From positions 1,736,001 through 1,800,000 of the forward strand of contig CAVTSD010000001.1 in the NCBI GenBank assembly GCA_963737365.1: DNA of 64,000 nucleotides, read 5' to 3'. Made by a program: the position numbers and the translations under genes. Positions 52,530 through 61,251 of this stretch are shown here, piece after piece. Below the pieces are notes generated by a model. The model did not search any database, had not been told where the DNA came from, and saw only the letters and a list, made by a program, of their open reading frames with translations. This stretch comes from Roseiarcus sp963737365 (GTDB taxonomy: Bacteria; Pseudomonadota; Alphaproteobacteria; Rhizobiales; Beijerinckiaceae). The stretch's first letter is position 1. Each line of letters opens with the position of its first letter.

Positions 52530-53772
52530 CGCCGTCGGGTCCCGTCACGACCACCGTGCGTCCCTGCTTCACGCTGAAGCTTGTGGCGCCCTCTAGGTCA
52601 TCGCCGGCGATGCCGGAGCCTTCTCGGCTGACTGTCGCGGCTGCGGCGCTGAGTTTAGTGTCGGCGCCGTTGGCGTCGAGGACCGGCGCGATCGCCGTGT
52701 CTGACGAAGTCGCTCCAGGCGTTGCGCCCAGACCAAGAGCAGGCGCAGCGCCTGGCCCCGCGACCACGGAGACGTTTGGGGCAACCGGTTTGCCCTTCGA
52801 ATCCGTGGCTGGCTTGGCCTTGGGATCAATGATCGGCCGGGCCATCTCCGCCGATTTCTCCGGCGTCACCAGAATGTCGTGCTTCTCGTGGCCATACCGC
52901 GCTTCCGCATCGGCAAGGGCCTCAGCCCAGCTTTGCCCCTTGCGCCGGCACGAGCAGCTCGGATCGTAAGCCTTCTCGAATTTGCCGGCGTTTGGCAAAT
53001 TCGCGTAAGGCTCGCCCGTCGGCGAAGCCGCCTCTTCGATCGTGCCGCCGAACGGGAACGAATAGAGGGCCATGTCGGCGTTGGGGCAGAGGGATCTGCA
53101 AACATCCTCCAGGCTGTCCGCCCGGCTTCCGGCGCCGGAATAGGAAACGGGGAAGAAGCTGCCGTCGCAGGTTCGCACGCACACTGCATAGGAGCCGGAA
53201 TGCGCCTGGACCGGCCCTTTCTCGCCCGAAGATCCCGGCGGATGAGTTTCGTCGCCGTGGTCATCAAAGCGTGCGTCGGTTTGCGGCTCCTGATCTTGGG
53301 GGGCGCCAAGCCTCGCTATGCCGCCGAACAGCGCCTCGAAGACATTCCCTGGCCCCGAAGGCTGCGCGCGCCCGCATTCGGCGTTATAGCGGGCTATTAG
53401 ATCGCCCGCGCCTCCGCCCGCCCGCGCCTGCAGGTCCGCCAGATTCGCCTGCATGCGCGAGATCTGGCCATTGAGGTCGGCGCACTGCGGCGGCGGATCT
53501 GATCCGAACATCAGAAACCTGTGGTTCTCACAGCCGAGCGAGCGGGCATAGGCGCTCGTGCGCGAAAGTTCGGCGCGTTGACGCTCAACCGCGCCCTGAG
53601 AGCCGCTCGACCCGCGGCGCGCGGCGATCGCTTGCTGCAAACGGGCGCATTCGGCGTTCTGCGCCAGCGCGAAGTCGCTGCCGAACACCGCGCTCACGGC
53701 CGCGAGCGCAGCCAAAGCCAGAATCTTGCCTCGTCCGAAAGCGCTTCGCATGCGTGTCTTCGCCGCCATCAT
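52492..53772 (-). CDS. DUF2865 exported protein
   Basis: A 426-residue secreted or periplasmic protein found in Hyphomicrobiales. Signal peptide ILALAALAAVSAVFGSDFAL then AQNAECARLQQAIA. A coiled-coil-like region (about residues 60-120) leads to the conserved core YAVCVRTCDGSFFPVSYSGA with EDVCRSLCPNADMALYSFPF, YDPSCSCRRKGQSWAEALAD and HDILVTPEKSAEM. The C-terminus is Pro/Ala-rich. The paired cysteines suggest disulfides in the periplasm. Function unknown. The tail overlaps gltX by 38 bases on the opposite strand. Confidence 0.88.
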   Translation of the reverse strand: MMAAKTRMRSAFGRGKILALAALAAVSAVFGSDFALAQNAECARLQQAIAARRGSSGSQGAVERQRAELSRTSAYARSLGCENHRFLMFGSDPPPQCADLNGQISRMQANLADLQARAGGGAGDLIARYNAECGRAQPSGPGNVFEALFGGIARLGAPQDQEPQTDARFDDHGDETHPPGSSGEKGPVQAHSGSYAVCVRTCDGSFFPVSYSGAGSRADSLEDVCRSLCPNADMALYSFPFGGTIEEAASPTGEPYANLPNAGKFEKAYDPSCSCRRKGQSWAEALADAEARYGHEKHDILVTPEKSAEMARPIIDPKAKPATDSKGKPVAPNVSVVAGPGAAPALGLGATPGATSSDTAIAPVLDANGADTKLSAAAATVSREGSGIAGDDLEGATSFSVKQGRTVVVTGPDGVKRSVRIVGPAL

Positions 53773-53987
53773 CTCGTCAATCGGCTCCGCGCGTCTTTCG
53801 ATCCTTGTCCGCCCGGGCCGCCCTTCATTAGGCGAGCGCGGTTAGAAACCGATATCGCGGCGTGAACAAGGCGACGACCTCGAAGGTCGTGGCCGGGCGG
53901 CTTCTTAGGGGGTTTTGCCGGGAGACGCTAGAGGCTCGACCTCCCCACTCGGTGGCTTCAGCGGGCCGGTTCGGGCATAATGAGGCA

Positions 53988-55577
53988 ATGGCAGACGCGG
54001 ATGCGCGCCCCACCAATGCGCCCGAAATCACCGTCAGTGAACTGGCGAACGCGCTCAAGCGCGCGATCGAAGACCGGTTCGGTTACGTTCGCGTCAGGGG
54101 CGAGATTTCGGGCTATCGCGGGCGCCAAGCGTCGGGCCACGCTTATTTTTGCCTGAAGGACGCCAACGCGCGGCTCGACGCCGTGATTTGGCGCACAACG
54201 CTTCAACGGATGCGGCTCAAGCCAGAGGAGGGGCTCGAAGTCGTCGCCACTGGGCGATTGACCACCTTCCCGGGCAAGTCGACCTACCAGATCGTGATCG
54301 ATTCGATCGAGCTCGCCGGGGTCGGCGCGCTGATGGCGCTCCTCGAGGCGCGGCGCCGGAAGCTCGCCGAGGAGGGGCTGTTCGACGTCGCGCGGAAGCG
54401 CAAGGCGCCGTTTCTGCCGCGGGTGGTCGGGGTGGTGACCTCGCCGACCGGCGCCGTTATCCGCGACATTCTGCACCGTCTCGCCGACCGTTTTCCCGTT
54501 CGGGTGATCGTCTGGCCGGTGCGCGTTCAGGGCGAGACTTCCGCGGCCGAGATCGCCGCGGCGATCGAGGGCTTCAATGCCCTGCCTTTCGAAGGAAAAG
54601 CGCCGCGGCCCGACGTGCTGATCGTTGCGCGCGGCGGCGGCTCGCTCGAAGACCTTATGAGTTTCAACGATGAGGCCGTGGTTCGCGCGGTCGCCCGCAG
54701 CGCGATCCCGCTCATTGCCGCCGTCGGCCACGAGACCGACTGGACGCTCATCGATCACGCGGCGGACGTGCGCGCGCCGACGCCGACTGCGGCGGCCGAA
54801 TTCGCCGTGCCTGTCCGCGGCGAGCTTCTCGCCACAATCGCCGAACTGGAGGCGCGCCGTCGCGGCGCGATCTTGCGATTCTCCCACCGCCTCCGATCCG
54901 ATCTGCGCTCCCTCGCGCGCGCTTTGCCGGGCGGCGAGGCGATCATCGCCGAGCCGCGCCAGCGCCTCGATCGCGCTTCGGAGACGCTCGCTCGGCGCAT
55001 GCGCGGCGCGATCGACCAGCGCACGCTCAAGGTCGCGGGTCTGGCTCGCAGTCTCGCGCGCCATTCGCCGCGCGCCCACCTCTCCGGGCTGCGCGAGCGG
55101 TTGAGTGGGCTCAGCGGACGATTGGCGAGAGCGCGGCCGCTCCTCATCGAACGCCCGCGCCGATTGGCGGAGGCCGTGAGCCGGACTTTCGTGCGCGAGG
55201 CGGCGCTCCTGGCGCGTCGGCGTAGCGAGCAATCGGCGATAATCCTGCGCCTGAGCGCGCGGATGACGCGCGCCTATGACGAACGTCTGCAAGGCAAACG
55301 GGCCCAGCTCTTCTCCGCCTGGCAACTTTTGGGCGCGATGAGTTATCGAGGCGTGCTGTCGCGCGGTTTCGCGCTTGTTCGGGATGAAGCCCAAAAGCCT
55401 TTGTGGCGGGCGGAAGAGGTCAGGCAGGCGCAACGCCTCGAGATCGAGTTCGCCGACGGGAAGATCGGCGCCATAGCCGGAGGCCGCGTCGGCCCGCCGA
55501 TGACACCGCCCGCGCTGCTGCCGCGCAGACGGGTTAAACCGGACAAGGACTCGGAGGGGCAGGGATCGTTGTTCTAA
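53988..55577 (+). CDS. xseA: Exodeoxyribonuclease VII large subunit
   Basis: A 529-residue protein from ATG 53988 (MADADARPTNAPEITVSELA). The N-terminal OB fold reads RFGYVRVRGEISGYRGRQAS with GHAYFCLKDANARLDAVIW. The catalytic core has VVGVVTSPTGAVIRDILHRL, DVLIVARGGGSLEDLMSFND and AVGHETDWTLIDHAADVRAP. A basic coiled-coil region (about 300-450) precedes the conserved closing MSYRGVLSRGFALVRDE. It degrades single-stranded DNA with XseB, whose gene is not in the window. An earlier in-frame start at 53862 adds 42 unconserved residues. Confidence 0.95.
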   Translation: MADADARPTNAPEITVSELANALKRAIEDRFGYVRVRGEISGYRGRQASGHAYFCLKDANARLDAVIWRTTLQRMRLKPEEGLEVVATGRLTTFPGKSTYQIVIDSIELAGVGALMALLEARRRKLAEEGLFDVARKRKAPFLPRVVGVVTSPTGAVIRDILHRLADRFPVRVIVWPVRVQGETSAAEIAAAIEGFNALPFEGKAPRPDVLIVARGGGSLEDLMSFNDEAVVRAVARSAIPLIAAVGHETDWTLIDHAADVRAPTPTAAAEFAVPVRGELLATIAELEARRRGAILRFSHRLRSDLRSLARALPGGEAIIAEPRQRLDRASETLARRMRGAIDQRTLKVAGLARSLARHSPRAHLSGLRERLSGLSGRLARARPLLIERPRRLAEAVSRTFVREAALLARRRSEQSAIILRLSARMTRAYDERLQGKRAQLFSAWQLLGAMSYRGVLSRGFALVRDEAQKPLWRAEEVRQAQRLEIEFADGKIGAIAGGRVGPPMTPPALLPRRRVKPDKDSEGQGSLF

Positions 55578-55660
55578 GCGAGGCTGGCTCCGAGCGCGCT
55601 TACCTCTGGAGCGAGACGGCCCGGCCCCTCTTGGGAGCGGCGACTTCAGCCCAGTCTGTC
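55578..55660. other. Short spacer between xseA and dispersed element copy 3
   Basis: 83 bases without a recognisable gene, terminator or repeat. It is the left part of a 694-base gene-free interval (55578-56271) that also holds element copy 3 and a 17-bp tandem duplication. Confidence 0.4.
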
Positions 55661-55800
55661 AACTTGGATTTCCTTGGCCCCTCGCACTTTTGTCGCGAAA
55701 CCCCCGTTAAACAGCTATTGGATTTCCTTGGATTCTCTCGTCCGAAACGAGACTTATCAATGGGTTACATGGATTTTTCCGCGAAATTTTTTTCTTCGCG
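55661..55800 (-). repeat. Dispersed element, copy 3, inverted and with different heptamers
   Basis: Read on the minus strand, TGTAACCCATTGATAAGTC opens a 29-base core (55769-55741) that matches copy 1 at 27 of 29 positions. In place of the GCGTTTA units, AATCCAA occurs twice exactly 10 bases apart (plus-strand TTGGATT at 55718 and 55728). A second block about 50 bases further has TTGGATT at 55664 and a partial copy 10 bases along. On the core's other side a CGCGAA/TTCGCG hairpin with a T-rich loop occupies 55780-55800. No protein is supported. Confidence 0.75.
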
Positions 55801-56131
55801 CCTTTCCCCCTGAGTAGGCGCCTTTGGAACCGGAACTGCGCCATCTGGGTTTGCGGAATTGCCATCTTGTTCATGGGGTAAGCTTAATTGCTTTTCTGCT
55901 TTTCTGCAAGGAATTGCACGCTCTTGCGCCCTGGCTGTCATTGGGGCTCGGATGCTGTTTTCCTTCACAGCCAGCCCACCCACGAGAATATTGCCGCCTC
56001 GTCGTCATTCTTCAAACAGCGGACGTCTGCGGGTGAGAGATTTGGGGCTGCGGCGCGTGGATAGCCGGCGCAGGCCGGCCACGACCCCCCGATTCGACCG
56101 GGACTCACTGCTCATGCCGTAAGAGCCAAAC
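55801..56131. other. Gene-free stretch after element copy 3
   Basis: 331 bases with no credible coding sequence in any frame; short open frames here lack conserved features or ribosome-binding sites. It presumably contains the promoter for the small exported-protein gene at 56272 towards its right end. Confidence 0.45.
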
Positions 56132-56165
56132 GAAGCTCTACTCGGCCAGAAGCTCTACTCGGCCA
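56132..56165. repeat. 17-bp perfect tandem duplication
   Basis: GAAGCTCTACTCGGCCA occurs twice back to back (56132-56148 and 56149-56165) with no mismatch. It lies 107 bases ahead of the small exported-protein gene, within the likely promoter region, so it may duplicate a binding site or be a replication-slippage event. Confidence 0.85.
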
Positions 56166-56271
56166 TAGGCGCAAGCGAACAATCGGCGCGGATGCCAGGA
56201 ACAAAGGCGAGAAACGTCGCGTTCTCGCGGCACGATCCAAGGTGTGGGGGGATCCAACCAAGGAGTTTTCG

Positions 56272-56598
56272 ATGAAATCTGTCTTGATTGCTGCCCTGAC
56301 AGCCACAACGATATCCGGATTCGCGCTTGCAACGCCGGCGGCTGCTCAGGCGACGGTTTCGGGCGCGCCAAAGGGCACGGCGCCGGTGACGATCGAAGGG
56401 TATGGCCCGTCCTCGGCCATTGTCTGCGATCAGGCTGGCACGACCTGCTGGCATTCGGTCGAACGCTACGACTATCCGCCCAACGCCAATGTCGTGGTTC
56501 ATCCTTACAACTGGCAGGCGGATAACGGCGCCAACTACGCGTGGCGAGAGCATCCGGGCCGCGGATATTGGCAGGGCGCTCAGTGGCAGTCTTTCTGA
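56272..56598 (+). CDS. Small exported protein
   Basis: A 108-residue protein from ATG 56272 behind AAGGAG. The signal peptide MKSVLIAALTATTISGFALA is cleaved near PAAAQA. The mature part is aromatic-rich, with two cysteines in IVCDQAGTTCWHSVERYDYP and a tail NYAWREHPGRGYWQGAQWQS. Similar short secreted proteins occur in Methylobacterium-like and Bradyrhizobium-like genomes, without known function. It is monocistronic as far as can be seen. Confidence 0.72.
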   Translation: MKSVLIAALTATTISGFALATPAAAQATVSGAPKGTAPVTIEGYGPSSAIVCDQAGTTCWHSVERYDYPPNANVVVHPYNWQADNGANYAWREHPGRGYWQGAQWQSF

Positions 56599-56745
56599 CG
56601 GAAAGCGCGAAGTCTGACGCGGCGTCTTAACCCGTCATCTTCCTAAGACGGCGCGAGCAGCGGCAATCGCCAGCCATCCGTGTCTGGCGCCTTGGCGGCG
56701 CCCGTCACGACCACCCGAAGCTTAAGACCTGAGGAGCAAATCATC

Positions 56746-57249
56746 ATGGGCCTTTTTTCCAAGGACATCCAATCTATGGACGATCTCTTCGTCCATCAGT
56801 TGCAGGACATCTACTACGCCGAAAATCGTATTGTCCGCGCATTGCCGGATATGGTCGCCAAGGCAACTTCACCAGAGCTGAAATCCGCCTTCGAGGCTCA
56901 TCTCGGACAGACGAAGAATCATGTGAAGCGCGTCGAGCAGGTGTTCCAGATGCACGGAGCCGAGCCGAAGCAGGTCGATTGCCCCGCCATCGACGGCATC
57001 CTCGAAGAAGCTGACGAAGTGGGCGGCGAGATTGAGGACAAAAAGGTTCTGGACGCCGCGCTGATCGCCTCGGCGCAGGCGGTCGAGCATTACGAAATGA
57101 CGCGATACGGCACATTGATCGCGTGGGCGAAAACCCTGGGCCGCGCGGACTGCGCCCAGATCCTGCAGCAGAACCTCGCCGAAGAGAAAGCCGCGGACGA
57201 GAAGCTGACCACGATTGCGGACGGCAGCGTCAATCGGGCGGCGGCTTAG
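56746..57249 (+). CDS. DUF892 ferritin-like protein (YciE/YciF family)
   Basis: A 167-residue four-helix protein from ATG 56746 behind GAGGAGC. The N-terminus MDDLFVHQLQDIYYAENRIV and the C-terminal helix AVEHYEMTRYGTLIAWAKTL carry the metal-ligand glutamates and histidines of DUF892 diiron proteins (E in YYAE, H in FEAHLGQTKNH, ExxxY in EHYEMTRY). The family is linked to stress responses; iron chemistry is likely, but no reaction is established. It lies 147 bases after the small exported-protein gene. Confidence 0.9.
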   Translation: MGLFSKDIQSMDDLFVHQLQDIYYAENRIVRALPDMVAKATSPELKSAFEAHLGQTKNHVKRVEQVFQMHGAEPKQVDCPAIDGILEEADEVGGEIEDKKVLDAALIASAQAVEHYEMTRYGTLIAWAKTLGRADCAQILQQNLAEEKAADEKLTTIADGSVNRAAA

Positions 57250-57384
57250 GACAACCAACGAAGCGTCGAGAACGCGCTCACTTCAATGTAACGGCGGCGA
57301 TGGTTCAGCCTTCGCCGGCGTTCTGCTGTGGGGCCCCCGGGCAAGCCCGAGGCTTAGCCGATCCCAAACGTAGTGCGCTCGACA

Positions 57385-57422
57385 ATCTCTGGATCGCCGC
57401 TTCGCTCCTCGCGATAACGATT
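57385..57422 (-). repeat. REP-like short dispersed repeat
   Basis: On the minus strand GTTATCGCGAGGAGCGAAGC followed by GGCGATCCAGAG resembles the widespread alphaproteobacterial GCGAGGAGCGAAGCGnnGnnATCCAG repeat. It sits between two convergent genes, a usual place for such elements. I recognised it from memory and see only one copy in this window. Confidence 0.45.
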
Positions 57423-57479
57423 CCTCGGAGCCACAACAGGATAGCGCACCGCTTCAGGCTCGATCTCGGGAACAGGCCG

Positions 57480-58418
57480 TTAGGCTGGAATCCGCGCAGC
57501 AGCACGGGGATCATGGCGGGCGAGACGGGAAAGGAGATAGTCGATCTCAGCCATAGCGGTGGCGCTCAGGCTTGCGCCGGGTTTCCGCTGCGCGTCGGAG
57601 GCAAGAATGCCGCGCTTCATCATCACATATTTGCGCGCGGCGAGGCCAACGCCCTGCTGCTGCTCGTAACGGACGAGGGGTAGGTGCGCGTCGAAAAGGT
57701 CGTGCGCTTCATCGCGCCGGCCTTCGCAAGAGAGCCGCACGACGTCGATGAGCATTTCCGGGAAGGCGTAGCCGGTCATTGCGCCATCGGCTCCGCGCTC
57801 CATCTCGAAATCGAGAAACAGGCCGCCGTTGCCAGTGAGGATCGGAACGCGCCGCAGCATGCCCTCCTTTTCAAATCCTCTCAGCGTCGAAATCTTTTCC
57901 AGGCCTGGCCAGTCCTCGTGCTTCAGCATGACGCAAGACGGATTGTCGGTGATAATCCGGCGGATGACGTTCGGCGTCATGACGACGCCAAGCGTCAACG
58001 GATAGTCTTGAATGACGAAAGGGATGTCCGAGCCGATCGCTTCGACGGCTTGCGCGTAATAGGTCACGATCTGGTCGTCCGTGCGCAACGACGGGAGCGG
58101 GGCGATCATGACGCCAGCCGCGCCCTTGGCCATGGCGGCATGCGCAAGCGCCCGCATCGCGGCGAATCCCGGTGCGGAGACGCCGACAATGAAAGGCAGT
58201 TTCGGCGCGCGCGCAACGCATCGGGCGACGAACCCGACCGCCTCGTCATAGTCGAGCTTCGGGGCTTCGCCCATGATGCCGAGAATGGTGCAACCGTCGG
58301 CGCCGGCCGCGACATAATGGTCGATCATGCGGTCGACGCTGTCCGCGTCGATGGCGCCGTCGGCGAGAAACGGCGTCGGTGCAATAGGAAAGACACCTTT
58401 GGCGTCAACCGAGAGCAT
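57480..58418 (-). CDS. Dihydrodipicolinate synthase-family lyase/aldolase
   Basis: A 312-residue (beta/alpha)8 enzyme from ATG 58418 (MLSVDAKGVFPIAPTPFLAD). The catalytic tyrosine lies in FVIQDYPLTLG and the Schiff-base lysine in CVMLKHEDWPGLEK. The usual GTTGE loop is replaced by GIMGEAPKL, which argues against DapA and for a catabolic aldolase or lyase of the same family (for example acting on a 2-oxo sugar acid). The C-terminal tail extends past the usual 295 residues. It is divergent from an M24 peptidase gene, possibly functionally linked. Confidence 0.85.
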   Translation of the reverse strand: MLSVDAKGVFPIAPTPFLADGAIDADSVDRMIDHYVAAGADGCTILGIMGEAPKLDYDEAVGFVARCVARAPKLPFIVGVSAPGFAAMRALAHAAMAKGAAGVMIAPLPSLRTDDQIVTYYAQAVEAIGSDIPFVIQDYPLTLGVVMTPNVIRRIITDNPSCVMLKHEDWPGLEKISTLRGFEKEGMLRRVPILTGNGGLFLDFEMERGADGAMTGYAFPEMLIDVVRLSCEGRRDEAHDLFDAHLPLVRYEQQQGVGLAARKYVMMKRGILASDAQRKPGASLSATAMAEIDYLLSRLARHDPRAAARIPA

Positions 58419-58571
58419 GAAATTCGCCTTTGTTTGGAGCGGCGGCAGTCTGGCGATGATCGGGGATGAGCGGCGCTCTTGGCAAGCACAGGGCAATCGC
58501 GACAGCTGGGTTTGGTTGCGCTAAAATGCGGCTGCGGCGCCGAAATGGCGAAAACATCAAGGGAGGAAAGC

Positions 58572-59780
58572 ATGACCGAGAGGCCGACCGCACAATCGTT
58601 CGCGAGCGCTCAAGCCAATTCGCCGCCATTTGACAGCGCGCGCCTTGATGCGCTCCTCGACGAGGCCGGCATGGACGCGGTGGTCATCTCGTCCAAGCAC
58701 AACATCCAGTATCTCTTCGGCGGCTATCGGTTCTTTTTCTTCGACCATTTCGATGCGATCGGCGTCAGCCGCTACTTGCCCTTTCTCATTTACGTCAAGG
58801 GCCGCCCGGACCAATCGATCTATATCGGGCAGGGGATGGAAGCTTACGAGAAGGAGCTCGGCAAGTTCTGGACCCCCGCCTTCCAGGCGTCGAGCACGAG
58901 CTTCGATTCGGCCCGGCTCGCGGCCGATCATCTTGCGAAGCTTGCGCCGACATTGAAGCGCGTCGGCGTCGAGCGGGCTTTCCTGCCTGCCGATGCTGCG
59001 GAAATCATGGCGCGCGAGCTGCCGGGCGTGAGTTTCGTCGAAGCGCATCTGCCGCTCGAACGCTTAAGGGCCCGCAAGACTCGCGCGGAGCTCGATTTGC
59101 TTCGCTTGGCCTCCGAACTCGTAGTCGATTCCATGCTGGCGGTGATCGCCTCGCACGGGCCAGGCGCGACGAAACATGAGCTCGTCGAAGCGCTTCGACG
59201 CGAAGAGGTGAACCGGGGGCTGACGTTCGAATATTGTCTCATTACCGCCGGGACGAGCCTCAATCGCGCGCCCTCCGACCAAGTATGGGGGGCCGGCGAC
59301 ATCCTGTCGCTTGATTCCGGCGGAAACTACAAAGGCTACATCGGCGATCTCTGTCGCATGGCGATCCAAGGCGATCCAGACAGCGAACTCGAAGACCTGC
59401 TCGGCGAGGTGGACGCGATCCAGCTTGCGGCGCGTAAGCCGATCCGCGCCGGCGTCAACGGCGGCGAGATCTACGCGAGCGCGGGCGAAGTGTTGAAGTC
59501 GTCATCGCGCTCAAATTCAATCGAGTTTGTCGCGCATGGGATGGGCCTCATCAGCCACGAGGCGCCCCGGCTCACGAGCCACGGGCCCATTCCCTATTCG
59601 GCCCATGATGCGGACCGCCCGCTTGAATCCGGCATGGTCATCTCGATCGAGACGACGATCGCGCATCCGCGCCGCGGCTTTATCAAGCTGGAGGACACGG
59701 TCGCGGTCACGGAGACCGGGTGGGAAGCCTTCGGCGATCGCGCGCGGGGGTGGAATCGCGCCGGCGCCCGAGCTTCTTAG
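58572..59780 (+). CDS. M24-family metallopeptidase (Xaa-Pro aminopeptidase/creatinase-like)
   Basis: A 402-residue protein from ATG 58572 behind GGGAGGAAAGC. The N-terminal creatinase-like domain contains VVISSKHNIQYLFGGYRFFF. The C-terminal pita-bread domain holds metal ligands in ILSLDSGGNYKGYIGDLCRM (two aspartates), EFVAHGMGLISHEAPR (histidine), MVISIETTI (glutamate) and KLEDTVAVTETG (glutamate). Members are proline dipeptidases, creatinases or related C-N hydrolases. The divergent partner suggests a small catabolic unit, so a specialised substrate is possible. Confidence 0.87.
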   Translation: MTERPTAQSFASAQANSPPFDSARLDALLDEAGMDAVVISSKHNIQYLFGGYRFFFFDHFDAIGVSRYLPFLIYVKGRPDQSIYIGQGMEAYEKELGKFWTPAFQASSTSFDSARLAADHLAKLAPTLKRVGVERAFLPADAAEIMARELPGVSFVEAHLPLERLRARKTRAELDLLRLASELVVDSMLAVIASHGPGATKHELVEALRREEVNRGLTFEYCLITAGTSLNRAPSDQVWGAGDILSLDSGGNYKGYIGDLCRMAIQGDPDSELEDLLGEVDAIQLAARKPIRAGVNGGEIYASAGEVLKSSSRSNSIEFVAHGMGLISHEAPRLTSHGPIPYSAHDADRPLESGMVISIETTIAHPRRGFIKLEDTVAVTETGWEAFGDRARGWNRAGARAS

Positions 59781-59805
59781 AGACCGGCCCGTAAACACGC
59801 CTGCC

Positions 59806-61251
59806 TCAGTTCGCCCTTCGCAGGCCGCTCGTAATCGCGCCGGCGAGGGTGAGCGCTGCGGCGCCCCAGAGCGCGATCTCGGTTGCGTGCCGAGGCGCCT
59901 GTCCGAGGGCGACCGCCACCAGCGCCGTCCCGAACGACTGGCCGATTAGCCGGCCGGAGGATTGCAGCCCGGCAGCCCCGCCGCTTCTCTCGCGGGGCGC
60001 GCTGCCGATGATGACCCGATTGTTGGGCGACTGGAAAAATCCGAAGCCGAGACCGCAGATCGCGAGGCGCCAGGCGAGCGAGACTGGAGTGAAATCGCCA
60101 ATTCCTAATGCGACGAGAACCAGTCCCGCGCCCATGACCAGGAGGCCGATGCTGCCGAGAAGGCCTGGGATGAAACGGTCGGCCAAGCGTCCGGCGATGG
60201 GTGCGATCAAAGCGGTCGCGAGCGGCCAGGGCGTGAGCAGCAGTCCGGAAGTTGAGGCCGAGTGGCCGAGTCGGTCCTCGAAGTAGAACGGCAGCGACAC
60301 GATGGCCAGGGCTTGCGCCCCGAACGACGCGATCGACGTCGCCAAGGAAAGCGCGAACACCGGACGGCGCAAAAGATCGACGGGCAGCAGCGGCGCGGGC
60401 AGCTTGAGTTGGCGCCAAACGAGCGCCACGCCGAATGCGATGCCGGCGGCGATCTCAATGAGCGCCAAAGCCGGGGACCCGCTTTGGCCAATCCGGTTAA
60501 CGCCAGCGATGACGAGTCCGAACGTGAGCGCATTGAGGGCCACGCTCAAAAGATCGAGGCGGCCGCCGCTGCGCGGCGTCGCTGGCAGGGTCCGGGCCGC
60601 CATCACCAGCGCCGCCATGCCGATCGGCACGTTGATCAGAAACAGCCAATGCCAGGAAGCGACCGACAGAATCGCGGCCGCGACGCTCGGGCTTCCGGCC
60701 GAGCAGACGGCGACCACCACCGCCATGTTGCCGACCCCCTGGCCAAGCCGCGCATGCGGATAGATGAAGCGGATGAGCGCGATGTTGACGCTCATGATTC
60801 CCGCGGCGCCCAAGCCCTGAACGACCCGCGCGATAGTGAGCACGGCAAAGGTCGGCGCGAGCGCGCAAGAAAGCGAAGCGACCGTGAAGAGGGCGAGCCC
60901 CCACCAATAGACGCGGCGGTAGCCCAATATGTCGCCAAGCGCCGCCAGCGGCAGAAGCGAGACGGTGACCGCGAGCTGGAAGGCGTTGACGATCCAGATC
61001 GCGTTCTCCGGCGCGACGGCGAATTGGCGCGCCATCGTCGGCAGCGCCACGGTGACGATCGTGCCGTCGAGCACCGCCATGCTGATCGCCATGGCGAGGG
61101 TCGTGAAGGCGAGCAGGCGCTGCGGATTGGGAAGGCCGTCATGGGCTTCGACGGCGTGAGGCGCGGTTATCGGCTCGGGACGGTTCAAGGCTGTTCGCGG
61201 TTCCCGCGTGTGCGTCGCGTCGCCCTCAAGCCGCCGTCCCCCACAAATCAT
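59806..61251 (-). CDS. MFS transporter, DHA2 (14-helix) type
   Basis: A 481-residue drug/H+ antiporter-like protein. The motif AVLDGTIVTVALPTMARQF is the DHA2 opening signature. GDILGYRRVYWWGLALF corresponds to motif A, and VVQGLGAAGIMSVNIALI to the motif B region. About 14 hydrophobic segments follow. It probably exports a small toxic compound. I took ATG 61251; TTG 61269 is also possible. Either start lies inside the 3' end of rimO on the same strand, so translation may be coupled. Confidence 0.88.
   Translation of the reverse strand: MICGGRRLEGDATHTREPRTALNRPEPITAPHAVEAHDGLPNPQRLLAFTTLAMAISMAVLDGTIVTVALPTMARQFAVAPENAIWIVNAFQLAVTVSLLPLAALGDILGYRRVYWWGLALFTVASLSCALAPTFAVLTIARVVQGLGAAGIMSVNIALIRFIYPHARLGQGVGNMAVVVAVCSAGSPSVAAAILSVASWHWLFLINVPIGMAALVMAARTLPATPRSGGRLDLLSVALNALTFGLVIAGVNRIGQSGSPALALIEIAAGIAFGVALVWRQLKLPAPLLPVDLLRRPVFALSLATSIASFGAQALAIVSLPFYFEDRLGHSASTSGLLLTPWPLATALIAPIAGRLADRFIPGLLGSIGLLVMGAGLVLVALGIGDFTPVSLAWRLAICGLGFGFFQSPNNRVIIGSAPRERSGGAAGLQSSGRLIGQSFGTALVAVALGQAPRHATEIALWGAAALTLAGAITSGLRRAN

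Noticed and set aside
53958..55433. A 491-codon open frame antisense to xseA
   Set aside because: The sense strand has all XseA motifs; this one is charged low-complexity sequence.
55631..55813. A 60-codon open frame across element copy 3
   Set aside because: Same reason: it is the element core read as protein, with no support from start signals or conservation of length.
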